Assembly: GCA_041659285.1 (NCBI GenBank)
Contig: JBAZYO010000012.1
Location: 131,794-195,793 of the forward strand
Reading direction: 5' to 3'
DNA length: 64,000 nt
Source of the DNA: Vicinamibacterales bacterium
GTDB lineage: Bacteria > Acidobacteriota > Vicinamibacteria > Vicinamibacterales > UBA2999
Positions 51,003 to 59,309 of the stretch are shown one piece after another. A program made the position numbers and the translations under genes. The notes below the pieces were generated by a model that ran no database searches, was not told the origin of the DNA, and saw nothing but the letters and a program-made list of their open reading frames with translations. Position 1 is the first letter of the stretch; every line of letters starts with the position of its first letter.

Positions 51003-51018
51003 CTGAACGGTTGTTCAG
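51003..51018. promoter_or_regulatory. CTGAAC-ggtt-GTTCAG palindrome upstream of receptor 1
   Basis: A perfect 6-bp inverted repeat with a 4-bp spacer, about 180 bp upstream of the receptor start. A related palindrome (GAACGATCGTTC) lies upstream of the paralogous receptor at 54236-54247; both fit GAACGRTYGTTC. This suggests a shared dimeric repressor or activator site. Confidence 0.5.
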
Positions 51019-51054
51019 CCTGGATGACTGACAAAGGCGGGACGAACAAAAAAA

Positions 51055-51083
51055 ACGGGGTCCGGATGCGCTCCGGACCCCGT
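51055..51083 (-). terminator. Intrinsic terminator after receptor 2
   Basis: ACGGGGTCCGG and CCGGACCCCGT form an 11-bp stem with a 7-nt loop; on the minus strand a run of T residues follows (51048-51054). It lies 20 bp after the receptor 2 stop. Confidence 0.88.
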
Positions 51084-51103
51084 CCTTCGGACTTCGGTAG
51101 TGA

Positions 51104-53959
51104 CTAGAAGATGAAGCGGAAGCCGACGCGCGCGGTTCTCGGAGCGAGAATCGCCGACGGCTTCTGGTAGCCCAGACCGGTCGCGCGGCTGATCGTCTCA
51201 GACGCGTGGCTGTTGGTCAGGTTGAACGCATCGGCATACAGACGAATGCGGATGCGGTTGGTGATCGTGAGGCTCTTCTCCGCGCGGATGTCGAACACCC
51301 AGATGTTGTCTTCGCGGTTCGCGTTCATCGGCTCGGCGTAGGCGGTCGCGCCGTTACCCGACGACGTAGCAGTGAGGCCGAGGGCCGCCGGCGCCGTGAT
51401 CGACAGCGTGCGGGCGTAGTTGGCTCCCGACTGGTGACGCACCACCGGCGAGATGCGGATGCCGTAGGGCCCATCGTAGGAGCCCGACGCCTTGAAGTTC
51501 CACTGCGAGCGATCTTCGAGGCCGGGGTTGTTCGGGTTGCGGACCGGGCCATTCGGGAAGTCCGACATCAGCGTGTAGCCGAAGCCCATCGAAGCCGACC
51601 ACTTGCTGCCGTAGCGCTTGTTCATCGAGACCTCGAAGGTCTTGTAGCGCGAGTACTGGTCCACGTTCATCACGACCTGGCGGTTGCTGAAGTTCGCGGC
51701 CTGCGAGTTCGGCATGCCGTAGAAGGTCAGCTGCCGGTCGTCACTCGTGCCCGCGCGACCGTCAACGCCGTTGTCGTTATAGGTGTAGGGCACGGTGAAC
51801 GCCGACGGCCCGCGGAGGGGCTGGTAGGTGGCGATCAGGTCGTCTTCGGTCTTGTAGACGAACCCGGCGCGCACGCCCATGGTGTCGCTGAGCTGCCGCT
51901 CGAGCCAGGCGCTGGCTTCGTGCGTGTACGGCGCCTTGATGTTGGGATCGACGCCAATGGCGCCTTCGAGGGTGGCCGACACCTGGTTGCCCTGCTCGCC
52001 CGCCTGCCAGCGGCGGTCACCGTTGATGTCGTTCCAGCTGTAGGTCGCCGACTTGGCAGCGGTGTTCGGGTTGCCGTTGCCGCCGACACCCGCGCCCGGA
52101 TTGTGCCAGTAGAGGCCGTAGTTGGCCTTCAGCACGGTCTTGCCGTCGCCGGTGAGGTCGAACGTCACGCCGATGCGCGGTGCAACCTGATTCCAGGTGT
52201 AGAAGGTCGTCTCGGGGAAGGTCTTGGCCTGCACCGAGATGGGCCCGGTCGTCGCCGCGAGCTGTTCCTGCTCCGGCAGCCAGCCTTTGTAGCGATCGTA
52301 GCGCAGGCCGGCATTGATCGTCGTCCGGCCAAACGACCAGGTGTCATTGAGGAAGAGCCCGAGCTGGTCGAGGGCGGCGCGCGACGTGAGCTTGTCGTGC
52401 GCGCTCAGCTTGCCGGCATCGGTCGCCGTCGGCAATGCGAAGGTCACCTGGTTCGACACGCCGTTGGTGTAGATGTGGTCGATGTTGCCGCCCCACTGCT
52501 GCAGGTAGCCTTCCCACGACTGTTCCTTGAGCAACTCGCCGCCCATCTTGAACGTGTGGCTGCCCTTGGCCGTGTCGAGGAAGTAGGTCGTGGCCAGGTT
52601 GTACTGCTTGCGGTCACGATCGAGCTGCCAGATCTGGTTGGCGCCCTCGACCACCGCGCGGCCGGTGTCACGCCAGGAGTAGTCGGCGCTCGAATTCGCA
52701 ATCAGCGGGAAGTAGTAGCCGAAGTCGCCGTAGCGCGCTTCGAGGTAAAGCTTGTCGCTGACCGTGCTGTTCCATTCACCCTTGTAGACCCAGCTGCCCG
52801 AGTCCTGCAGGTTGGTCTGCTCCGGCGAGGTGTAGGTGTAGGTGCCGAACGGCAGGCGGTTGGGCTGCGTCTTCTGGCCCCACTGGTAGTAGCCGATGAC
52901 CTTGTTCTTCTGGTTCACCTGGTAGGTCAGCTTCGCCACCGGGTTCCACAGCTTGGTGTCGAACGTGCTGTCGAACGTGAACTGGGGCTGCGCCACGGCG
53001 TTGAACTGCTCGCGGTAGGTGCCGAAGATCCAGACCTTGTCCTTCTTCAGCGGGCCGCCCACGTTGATGTCGTGGTCGTAGTAGCGATCGATCTCGTTGC
53101 TGTGCGCGCGAATGGGGCTGTTGTTGAACGCCGTCGGCGCGATGTACGAGTCCGGGATGTTCGAGCCCTGCAGCGAGTTGTTGTACCAGTCGAGGTGATA
53201 CTCGCCCTGGAACGTGTTGCTGCCCGAGCGGGCGATGAACTGCGACTGCACCCCGGGGTTCGGCATCTCCGCCGACTGGCCGCTGGTGCCGAGGAAGGCC
53301 TCTTCGAGCGAGGCGTAATCGAAGTAGAAGCCGGCGCCGCCGGTGCCTTCCGTGGTGTTGATGCCTTCGATCAGCACGCGCACCTGGCCCGTCATGCCGT
53401 AGGCCGAGTAGCCGGTCTGCGTGCCGGCGCGGTTGCCGCCGACGTCGATGCGGCCCATCTGCACCGAGGGAGTCACCGCCAGCAGCGCCCACATGTCGCG
53501 CCCGTTCGGGATCGACTGCAGTTGCTCCATCTTGAAGTTCTGCTGCACGCGCGTCGTGCTGGTGTCGATCACCGGCGACGAGCCGCTGACCGTCACGGTC
53601 TCCTGCAGCGTCGCGAGCGCGAGCTCGACGTTGACCTGCGCCGTGAAGCCCAGCCCAATGGCGATCCCGTCACGCTTGAACGTATTGAAACCGGCGAGCT
53701 CGAAGCTCACCGAGTAGGCGCCGGGAGGCACCGCCGGGAAACGATAGTTGCCCGTTTCCGAAGTGACCGTCGATTGCGGCTGAATCAGCGCCGGGCTCGT
53801 CGCCGTCACCGTGACACCGGGCAACACCGCGCCCTGCGAGTCTGACACTCGTCCCTGGATCGTACCAGTGCTGCTGGCGCCACCGCCCTGTGCGAACGCG
53901 GAACCCGCGAACGACACCACGACCGCCAAGGCCAATACGGCCTTCGTCCAACTCTTCAT
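51104..53959 (-). CDS. Oar-like TonB-dependent receptor, paralogue 2
   Basis: A 951-residue receptor with the same architecture as paralogue 1: signal peptide (WTKAVLALAVVVSFAGSAFAQ), regulatory domain (TGTIQGRVSDSQGAVLPGV), plug-like region (LQSIPNGRDMWALLAVTPSV) and barrel ending ARVGFRFIF. Long blocks are nearly identical between the two (for example LEEAFLGTSGQSAEMPNP against LEEVFLGTSGQSAEMPNP), while extracellular loops differ. The start is supported by aggaggaag upstream. It has its own terminator, and a palindrome lies upstream at 54236. Confidence 0.9.
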   Translation of the reverse strand: MKSWTKAVLALAVVVSFAGSAFAQGGGASSTGTIQGRVSDSQGAVLPGVTVTATSPALIQPQSTVTSETGNYRFPAVPPGAYSVSFELAGFNTFKRDGIAIGLGFTAQVNVELALATLQETVTVSGSSPVIDTSTTRVQQNFKMEQLQSIPNGRDMWALLAVTPSVQMGRIDVGGNRAGTQTGYSAYGMTGQVRVLIEGINTTEGTGGAGFYFDYASLEEAFLGTSGQSAEMPNPGVQSQFIARSGSNTFQGEYHLDWYNNSLQGSNIPDSYIAPTAFNNSPIRAHSNEIDRYYDHDINVGGPLKKDKVWIFGTYREQFNAVAQPQFTFDSTFDTKLWNPVAKLTYQVNQKNKVIGYYQWGQKTQPNRLPFGTYTYTSPEQTNLQDSGSWVYKGEWNSTVSDKLYLEARYGDFGYYFPLIANSSADYSWRDTGRAVVEGANQIWQLDRDRKQYNLATTYFLDTAKGSHTFKMGGELLKEQSWEGYLQQWGGNIDHIYTNGVSNQVTFALPTATDAGKLSAHDKLTSRAALDQLGLFLNDTWSFGRTTINAGLRYDRYKGWLPEQEQLAATTGPISVQAKTFPETTFYTWNQVAPRIGVTFDLTGDGKTVLKANYGLYWHNPGAGVGGNGNPNTAAKSATYSWNDINGDRRWQAGEQGNQVSATLEGAIGVDPNIKAPYTHEASAWLERQLSDTMGVRAGFVYKTEDDLIATYQPLRGPSAFTVPYTYNDNGVDGRAGTSDDRQLTFYGMPNSQAANFSNRQVVMNVDQYSRYKTFEVSMNKRYGSKWSASMGFGYTLMSDFPNGPVRNPNNPGLEDRSQWNFKASGSYDGPYGIRISPVVRHQSGANYARTLSITAPAALGLTATSSGNGATAYAEPMNANREDNIWVFDIRAEKSLTITNRIRIRLYADAFNLTNSHASETISRATGLGYQKPSAILAPRTARVGFRFIF

Positions 53960-54265
53960 GCTTACTTCCTCCTGTGGGGCGACCCACCGGGACCTGCAAT
54001 CCGCGCAGAACCAGGCAGGGCGACTACGTGCAAATCACCCGAACAACGACTGTGGAGCCGACGACCATGGAGCGGGAGAACGCCGGGACTCGCGGAGGCT
54101 CCGCGAGCGGTTGGCAGGACTTGCCCGAACGATGCGCCGAACGACGATCCCGATAGAAAGGGCTCATGCCCTTATGACGTACAAGTAACTGGGAACGATA
54201 CCGTAGGCAGGGACAAGATGTAAACCAACGGGGTCGAACGATCGTTCAATGGCGACGGGCGTCGA
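53960..54265. promoter_or_regulatory. Upstream region of receptor 2 with GAACGATCGTTC palindrome
   Basis: This ~300-bp gap holds the leader of the receptor gene and, at 54236-54247, a perfect 12-bp palindrome GAACGATCGTTC related to that at 51003-51018. No gene is evident in the rest of the gap. Confidence 0.5.
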
Positions 54266-55150
54266 TCAGCTGACAAACCGCGTGATGAGCAGGCCGGCGA
54301 AGATCGCTCCGGCGCCCGCAATCTGGTTCGCCGAAATCGGTTCGGCGAGCCACACCGACGCGACGATCATCGCGACCACGGGCGTGAGGTAGCTGTAGAC
54401 GGAGGTTCGCGATCCGCCAAGCTTTTTGAGGCCGGTGTACCAGATGAAATACGACAGGTTGAGGGCGAGCAGCGCCGAGCCGAGCATCAGGGCCCAGCTC
54501 TGACCGGAGATCGACCGCCAGTTGACGTCGAGAAGAATCGGGATCATCGCCACGACGTAAAACGCCGCGCCAATTGAGAAGGTCAGCCCAATCACGGTGA
54601 GCGCCGAGTGGCGGCGGAGGACCGGCTGCGAGGCCACCGAGTACACCGCCCAGCACAACACGCCGGCAATCATCAGCGCGTCACCGGCCAGCGTTTCCCC
54701 CGACAGTTCCACGCCGCGGCCGACCACCAGGTAGAGCCCGGCCAGCGCCATGAAGACGCCGACCCAGCGCACCGGCTTGATGCGCTCGTGGCCGGCCAGC
54801 GCCGAGAGCACGGCGATGACGATCGGCGAAGTGCCGACAATCAGCGAGCTGTTGGCGACGCTGGTGCGCCGCACGCCGCCGACGAAGCACAGCTGGTACA
54901 GGAACGTCCCAACCACGCCGAGGAAGACCAGCTGCACCCAGTCGGTCCGCGTCAGCGGGTTGCCGCGCTCCCGCTCGTCGGCGCGGTTCCATCGCATCGC
55001 GGCCAGGAAGACCGTGGTGCCGACGAGCAACCGCATCGCGTTGAAGGGAACCTCCGGAAAGTCGCGGAGCGCGACCTTGACGACAGAAAAATTGCTGCCC
55101 CAGATGAGGACCATGAGGAGCAACGCGCCGTCGAGGAGGGTCAGGGCCAC
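54266..55150 (-). CDS. EamA-family (drug/metabolite) transporter
   Basis: A 294-residue protein with ten hydrophobic helices in two EamA halves. The first half has LIWGSNFSVVKVAL and PFNAMRLLVG; the second begins around GDALMIAGVLCWAVYSVASQPVL. These are typical of the drug/metabolite transporter superfamily, which exports amino acids or other metabolites across the inner membrane. The substrate cannot be told. It follows the ATP synthase subunit c gene and is separated from it by a terminator. Confidence 0.9.
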   Translation of the reverse strand: MALTLLDGALLLMVLIWGSNFSVVKVALRDFPEVPFNAMRLLVGTTVFLAAMRWNRADERERGNPLTRTDWVQLVFLGVVGTFLYQLCFVGGVRRTSVANSSLIVGTSPIVIAVLSALAGHERIKPVRWVGVFMALAGLYLVVGRGVELSGETLAGDALMIAGVLCWAVYSVASQPVLRRHSALTVIGLTFSIGAAFYVVAMIPILLDVNWRSISGQSWALMLGSALLALNLSYFIWYTGLKKLGGSRTSVYSYLTPVVAMIVASVWLAEPISANQIAGAGAIFAGLLITRFVS

Positions 55151-55181
55151 AAGAAGCTGGAAGTGTTGATCGAAAAAGAAA

Positions 55182-55213
55182 ACGGGGGCGGCGCCATTTT
55201 GGCGCGCCCCCGT
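55182..55213 (-). terminator. Intrinsic terminator after atpE
   Basis: ACGGGGGC (55182-55189) pairs with GCCCCCGT (55206-55213), with inner GCGCC/GGCGC pairing; on the minus strand TTTTCTTTTT follows. It separates subunit c from the EamA gene. Confidence 0.85.
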
Positions 55214-55242
55214 GATTGCGAAGTGCTGGCTGTTGCCTGCCC

Positions 55243-55602
55243 TTAGCCGCCGAAGGGCTTGAGGAAGAACAGGATCAGCGAGATCAGCAGCACGTAAATG
55301 ACGAGTGACTCGATCAGCACGAGACCGAGAATCAGCGAGCCGCGGATTTCGCCGGCGGCGCCGGGGTTGCGGGCAATGGCTTCAGCGGCCGAGGCCACAG
55401 CCTTGCCCTGGCCGAGCGCAGCGCCGAACGCGGCGATGGCCAGCGCGAAACCGGCGGTGATGATCGACCACTGGACCAACCCCGAATTGGCCGCGCCTGC
55501 GGCGGCTTCCTGGGCATAGACCGGTGAGGCCAGACCGAGGACCACGAACCCGAACATCAACGACAGCAGAAACCGACTTGTTCTCACGGAAAACGCCTCC
55601 AT
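55243..55602 (-). CDS. atpE: ATP synthase F0 subunit c
   Basis: A 119-residue protein from the ATG at 55602. A signal-like leader (LLSLMFGFVVLGLASPVYAQ) precedes the two-helix subunit c hairpin: IITAGFALAIAAFGAALGQGKAVASAAEAIARNPGA, polar loop, and LILGLVLIESLVIYVLLISLILFF with the ion-binding Glu in IESLVIY. Gln (GQGK), Glu-Ser and Tyr are at positions used for sodium binding in some c rings, though a proton is also possible. It overlaps the subunit I gene by 19 bp; subunit a is not encoded nearby. Confidence 0.93.
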   Translation of the reverse strand: MEAFSVRTSRFLLSLMFGFVVLGLASPVYAQEAAAGAANSGLVQWSIITAGFALAIAAFGAALGQGKAVASAAEAIARNPGAAGEIRGSLILGLVLIESLVIYVLLISLILFFLKPFGG

Positions 55603-55961
55603 CTCAGACTTCTCACCGCTTCCACCGCGACGGCGACGCCAAGCGACGTCACACCTACCAGCATGGCCACCGGATCGAGCTGCAAACGCACCATCATACC
55701 GTAGGCTGCGAGTGCCAGCATACCATGCCTTGTGAAAAACTTCACTAAGTGGAAACGGGCGGGTTTCCGGGGGGTTTCGCCGCCGGACCGAAGACCCACA
55801 AGGGCATCGACGCTGCCTTGAATCGCCCAGAACGACAGCCCGATCAACAGGCCGCCGCCCACCACGCCCAGCGGCGCCGCCAGGTTGCGGAACCACGCGC
55901 CGGCGACCAGTGCCATCAGCCCGCAAGCCACCGCCGTATCGCGTGCAATGCGCTCCAGCAT
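55584..55961 (-). CDS. ATP synthase subunit I-like protein
   Basis: A 125-residue protein from the ATG at 55961 with four helices (AVACGLMALVAGAW, PLGVVGGGLLIGLSFWAIQ, HGMLALAAYGMMVRL, PVAMLVGVTSLGVAVAVEAV). Its size, topology and place between AtpZ and subunit c match ATP synthase protein I, an assembly factor for the c ring. It begins 22 bp after the AtpZ stop. In usual operons subunit a would follow it. Confidence 0.75.
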   Translation of the reverse strand: MLERIARDTAVACGLMALVAGAWFRNLAAPLGVVGGGLLIGLSFWAIQGSVDALVGLRSGGETPRKPARFHLVKFFTRHGMLALAAYGMMVRLQLDPVAMLVGVTSLGVAVAVEAVRSLRWRRFP

Positions 55962-55983
55962 CAGCAGACTGACCGACTCGTCG

Positions 55984-56202
55984 TCACTTCTTCGACGCGA
56001 GTTGCATGACGCGGTAAACGTTGAGGATGCCGGCCGCCAGGCCCAGGAAGAAACCCAGGAACGACAGCCAGGGCTTGGTCCCGAGCTGAACGTCGAGCCA
56101 GTAGCCGCCGCCAAAACCCAGCACCAGGGCGAAGACAAACGACATCCCGATTGTGCTGAGCTGACCGATGAGCTGCCAGGTGGTCGGGGACGTCGGCGGC
56201 AT
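55984..56202 (-). CDS. AtpZ/AtpI-like F0 assembly protein
   Basis: A 72-residue protein with two helices (STIGMSFVFALVLGFGGGYWLD and PWLSFLGFFLGLAAGILNVYRV). The GYWLD and LGxxAGxxNVYR segments are typical of the AtpZ (DUF AtpI) family found at the head of ATP synthase operons. Start at the ATG 56202. It is divergent from the VWFA gene at 56302 with 99 bp between, which should contain the promoter of this short F0 cluster. Confidence 0.85.
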   Translation of the reverse strand: MPPTSPTTWQLIGQLSTIGMSFVFALVLGFGGGYWLDVQLGTKPWLSFLGFFLGLAAGILNVYRVMQLASKK

Positions 56203-56301
56203 GCCTTCAGTGTAGGGCCAAACGAGCCTCGGCTCTGGCGCCACGGGTATACTGCAGATGACGCTGTCCGATGCGCCTCGGCCGCAGCACCGTGAGGACG
56301 T

Positions 56302-57192
56302 ATGAGCCGACACCCGATCGTTCGTCTCGTCGCCGGGGCAGCAACTGCCCTGTTCATTTCCGTCGTCCTCGTCGCCCAGTCCGCTGAGCGCGTGCTCTAC
56401 GTGAGCGTGTGGGACGAGCACACCCGCGCGCCGATCACGGGCCTCGGGGCCGACGCCTTCGCGGTGCGGGAAGACGGGGTGCGGCGCGAGGTGCTGCGTG
56501 TCACGCCCGCCACCTCGCCGATGCCGGTGGCGATTCTCGTCGACAACTCGCAGGCCGCCACGCCCACCATCGCGGATCTGCGCAAGGCGCTGTCGGCCTT
56601 CGTGCGTTCGCTCGACGGCATTGGCCCGGTCGCCATCATCGGCGTGGCCGACCGGCCCACCATCCTCCGCGACTACACCACGGACCAGAAGCAACTGCAG
56701 GACGGCGTCCAGCGCGTGTTCGCGATGCCCGGCTCCGGCGCCACCCTTCTCGACGCCATCGTCGAGGTGAGCCAGGGCCTGGCGAAGCGCGACACCGACC
56801 GCGTCGCGATGGTGATTGTCACGACCGAAAACCGCGAGTACAGCACGCGCCACTATCGGGACGTGCTCGAGGCGCTCGGCAAAGGCGGCGCGATGATGCA
56901 CGCGCTCGTGCTGACCGGGCCCGGCGGCGCGGCGCTGAACGACGAGGCGCGCAATCGCGCCTCGGTGCTCGACCTCGGCCCGCAGGCCAGCGGCGGCACG
57001 CGCGCAGACGTGCTCACCAGCCAGGCCTTCGAGGTGAAGCTGCAGGAACTGGCCGCGATCCTGAAGAGCCAGCACCGCGTGGTCTACTCGCGCCCGCAAA
57101 CGCTGATCCCGCCCGAGAAGATCGAAGTGACGGCGGCCAAGCCGGGCATGGCGGCCAGCGGCGCTCCGGCGAGAGGCCAGGCCGTAAGGTAG
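56302..57192 (+). CDS. Secreted VWFA-like protein with altered MIDAS
   Basis: A 296-residue protein with a signal peptide (to ~LVAQS). The N-terminal strand part (VLYVSVWDEHTRAPITGLGADAFAVREDGV) is that of acidobacterial VWFA-related proteins. In the A domain the MIDAS DxSxS motif is replaced by VDNSQAA, and TTENREY stands where a DG(E/N)D motif is usual, so metal binding may be weakened. It begins an operon with the next VWFA protein, 2 bp after its own stop. Confidence 0.8.
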   Translation: MSRHPIVRLVAGAATALFISVVLVAQSAERVLYVSVWDEHTRAPITGLGADAFAVREDGVRREVLRVTPATSPMPVAILVDNSQAATPTIADLRKALSAFVRSLDGIGPVAIIGVADRPTILRDYTTDQKQLQDGVQRVFAMPGSGATLLDAIVEVSQGLAKRDTDRVAMVIVTTENREYSTRHYRDVLEALGKGGAMMHALVLTGPGGAALNDEARNRASVLDLGPQASGGTRADVLTSQAFEVKLQELAAILKSQHRVVYSRPQTLIPPEKIEVTAAKPGMAASGAPARGQAVR

Positions 57193-57194
57193 TC

Positions 57195-58154
57195 ATGCGA
57201 TCGTCAGCATTCAGCGCGTTCGTGCTGGCGGTGGCGCTGTCGGGCGCCACTGCCGGGCACGCGCGCCTGACGGCCCAAGCTGTTGCACCCGCTTCTCAAG
57301 AGAAGAACCAGGTGTTCCGCGCCAGCGTCGAGATGGTGTCGCTCAACGTCACCGTAGTCGACAGCCAGGGCCACTACGTCACCGACCTCGCGCAAGAGGA
57401 GTTCGGGGTGTTCGAAGACGGCGCCAAGCAGGAGCTGACCTACTTCAACCGCACCAACCTGCCGATTGCGCTCTCGCTGTTGATCGATTCCAGCGCCAGC
57501 ATGGAGCAGCGGATGGAGAACGCCCAGGAGGCCGCCATCGGCTTCGCGAGCAAGATCCGGCCGCAAGACCTGGCGCAGGTGGTGGACTTCGACAGCCGCG
57601 TCGAGATTCGGCAGACCTTCACCAACAAGCTCGACGAACTCGAGAAGGCGATCCGCAGCACCTCGTCGGGCGGATCCACCGCCTTGCACAACGCCGTCTA
57701 CATCTCGCTGAAGGAACTCGCCAAGGTCAGGGCAAAGAACCCGGAGGAGGTTCGCCGGCAGGCCATCGTGGTGTTGTCGGACGGCGAAGACACGTCGAGC
57801 CTCGTCAGCTTCGAGGAGGCGCTCGAACTGGCCAAGCGTTCTGAAACCGCCATCTACACCATTGGCCTGCAGCCACGCGAGACGAGCTCCCTACGCGGGT
57901 TCCGTGAAGCGGAGTTCGTGCTTCGCCAGCTGGCGCAGGAAACCGGCGGGCGCGCGTTCTTCGCGCAGAAGGTCGAGGACCTGAAGGACGTCTACGGCCA
58001 GATTGCCGATGAGCTGTCGAGCCAGTATTCGATGGGGTATTCGTCGAGGAACCCGCGGCGCGACGGCGCCTTTCGCCGACTGGTCGTGCAAGTCGCCCGT
58101 CCCAACGTGACGGCCCGCACCAAACGCGGCTATTACGGCCCAACCTCACACTAG
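57195..58154 (+). CDS. Secreted VWFA-related protein (acidobacterial type)
   Basis: A 319-residue protein with a signal peptide (FVLAVALSGATAGHA). It has the N-terminal strand region (VSLNVTVVDSQGHYVTDLAQEEFGVFEDG), a complete MIDAS (IDSSASMEQRM), GGSTALHNAVYISLKEL and VVLSDGEDTSS, and the C-terminal SSQYSMGYSSRNPRRDGAFRRLVVQV part. This is a full member of the VWFA-related family, likely to bind a partner through a divalent metal in the periplasm or outside. The immediately preceding gene encodes a diverged relative, so they may act as a pair. Confidence 0.87.
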   Translation: MRSSAFSAFVLAVALSGATAGHARLTAQAVAPASQEKNQVFRASVEMVSLNVTVVDSQGHYVTDLAQEEFGVFEDGAKQELTYFNRTNLPIALSLLIDSSASMEQRMENAQEAAIGFASKIRPQDLAQVVDFDSRVEIRQTFTNKLDELEKAIRSTSSGGSTALHNAVYISLKELAKVRAKNPEEVRRQAIVVLSDGEDTSSLVSFEEALELAKRSETAIYTIGLQPRETSSLRGFREAEFVLRQLAQETGGRAFFAQKVEDLKDVYGQIADELSSQYSMGYSSRNPRRDGAFRRLVVQVARPNVTARTKRGYYGPTSH

Positions 58155-58181
58155 CCCTGCTAGTATTCCCCCGTGCGTGCC

Positions 58182-59300
58182 ATGGTTTACCTGATCGGCG
58201 CCGGACCCGGCGCCCCGGACCTCATCACCTTGCGCGGCCACCGCTGCCTGCAACAGGCGGACGTCGTGATCTACGACCACCGGGTTCACGCCGGGGTGCT
58301 GCAGTACGCGCCCGCGCCGGCGGAGCGGATTGACGTGGGCGCGGCGGCCGACGCCAGCGGGCAAGACGCCATCTGCTTCCTGATTGCGGAGAAGGCGCGC
58401 GAAGGCAAGGTCGTGGCGCGGCTCAAGCGCGGCGATTCTTTCCTGTTCGATCACGGCGGCGAAGAGGCGCTGTTCCTGCACGAGCAGGGCATCGCGTTCG
58501 AGGTAGTGCCGGGCGTGCCAACGCCGATCGGCGCCGCGGCGTACGCGGGCATCCCCATCACGTATTCGGGCGCCGGCGACACCGTCACGTTCGTGCGCGG
58601 ACATGACGACGAAGGGCGGGAGCGAACCCGCCTCAACTGGGACCACCTCGCCGGTCTCGGCGGCACCATCGTCTGTAACGCCGGCCCGACGCAACTGCCG
58701 AAGCTGCTCGAGGCGCTGATGGCGCACGGGCGGCCGGCGGACGAATCCGCGGCGATCGTCGTGAACGGCACGCTCTCGTCACAGCGCACCATCACCGGCA
58801 CCCTGGCGGAACTGGCCCAACTGGTGAACGAGCAAGCCATCGGCGCCGCGCTCCTGATCGTCGGCCGGGTCGTCAACTTCCGCGAACACCTGCGATGGTT
58901 CGATTCGCGGCCGTTGTTTGGCCGACGGGCGCTCGTCATGCACTCGAATGATCAGCCGGACGGCCTGGCCACCCTCCTGCAGGGCCGCGGCGCCGAGGTG
59001 CTGGTTGACACCGACCCCAGCCTCGACGTCTATCGCCAGCTCCTCGACCGCAAGGTGGACGTGGTGACCTTCACCAGCGCCTCCGCGGTGCTCGGCTTCC
59101 TCGCCAATGTGGGCGCCGACCAGGCCTCCGATCTGCTGGCCCACACGGTGGTGGCCACGCTCGGTCCCGCCGCCGCTGATGCCCTGGCGCGGGCCCATGT
59201 CTCGCCGGCCATCCAACTGCCGGCCGGTTCCCTCTCAGCATTCGCCGACGCGATCGTCGCGCACTTCAGAGAGGTTCAGCAGGGTTCAGAACCCTTCTGA
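58182..59300 (+). CDS. Uroporphyrinogen-III methyltransferase fused to half HemD
   Basis: A 372-residue protein (GTG 58173 is an alternative start). Residues 1-~240 are the CobA/SUMT methyltransferase domain: YLIGAGPGAPDLITLRG, VARLKRGDSFLFDHGGEE in place of the usual GDPFIFGRGGEE, VVPGVPTPIGAAAYAGIP and VGRVVNFRE. Residues ~250-370 resemble only one half of uroporphyrinogen-III synthase (DVVTFTSASAVLGFL, VATLGPAAADAL); HemD usually needs ~240 residues in two lobes. The protein may methylate uroporphyrinogen III for siroheme or cobalamin, while the HemD half may be inactive or act as a dimer. Confidence 0.82.
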   Translation: MVYLIGAGPGAPDLITLRGHRCLQQADVVIYDHRVHAGVLQYAPAPAERIDVGAAADASGQDAICFLIAEKAREGKVVARLKRGDSFLFDHGGEEALFLHEQGIAFEVVPGVPTPIGAAAYAGIPITYSGAGDTVTFVRGHDDEGRERTRLNWDHLAGLGGTIVCNAGPTQLPKLLEALMAHGRPADESAAIVVNGTLSSQRTITGTLAELAQLVNEQAIGAALLIVGRVVNFREHLRWFDSRPLFGRRALVMHSNDQPDGLATLLQGRGAEVLVDTDPSLDVYRQLLDRKVDVVTFTSASAVLGFLANVGADQASDLLAHTVVATLGPAAADALARAHVSPAIQLPAGSLSAFADAIVAHFREVQQGSEPF

Positions 59301-59308
59301 ACCCTGCT
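59278..59308. terminator. Perfect 14-bp hairpin overlapping the stop codon
   Basis: AGCAGGGTTCAGAA (59278-59291) and TTCTGAACCCTGCT (59295-59308) pair perfectly around CCC. The TGA of the methyltransferase gene lies inside the right arm, and the opposing rseP gene ends at 59310, so it is probably a bidirectional terminator. Confidence 0.8.
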
Positions 59309-59309
59309 C

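Noticed and set aside
48778..53845. Very long plus-strand frames across the two receptor genes
   Set aside because: They mirror the opposite strand of both paralogues, with Val/Arg/Gly/Ala-rich translations and no signal peptide or domains.
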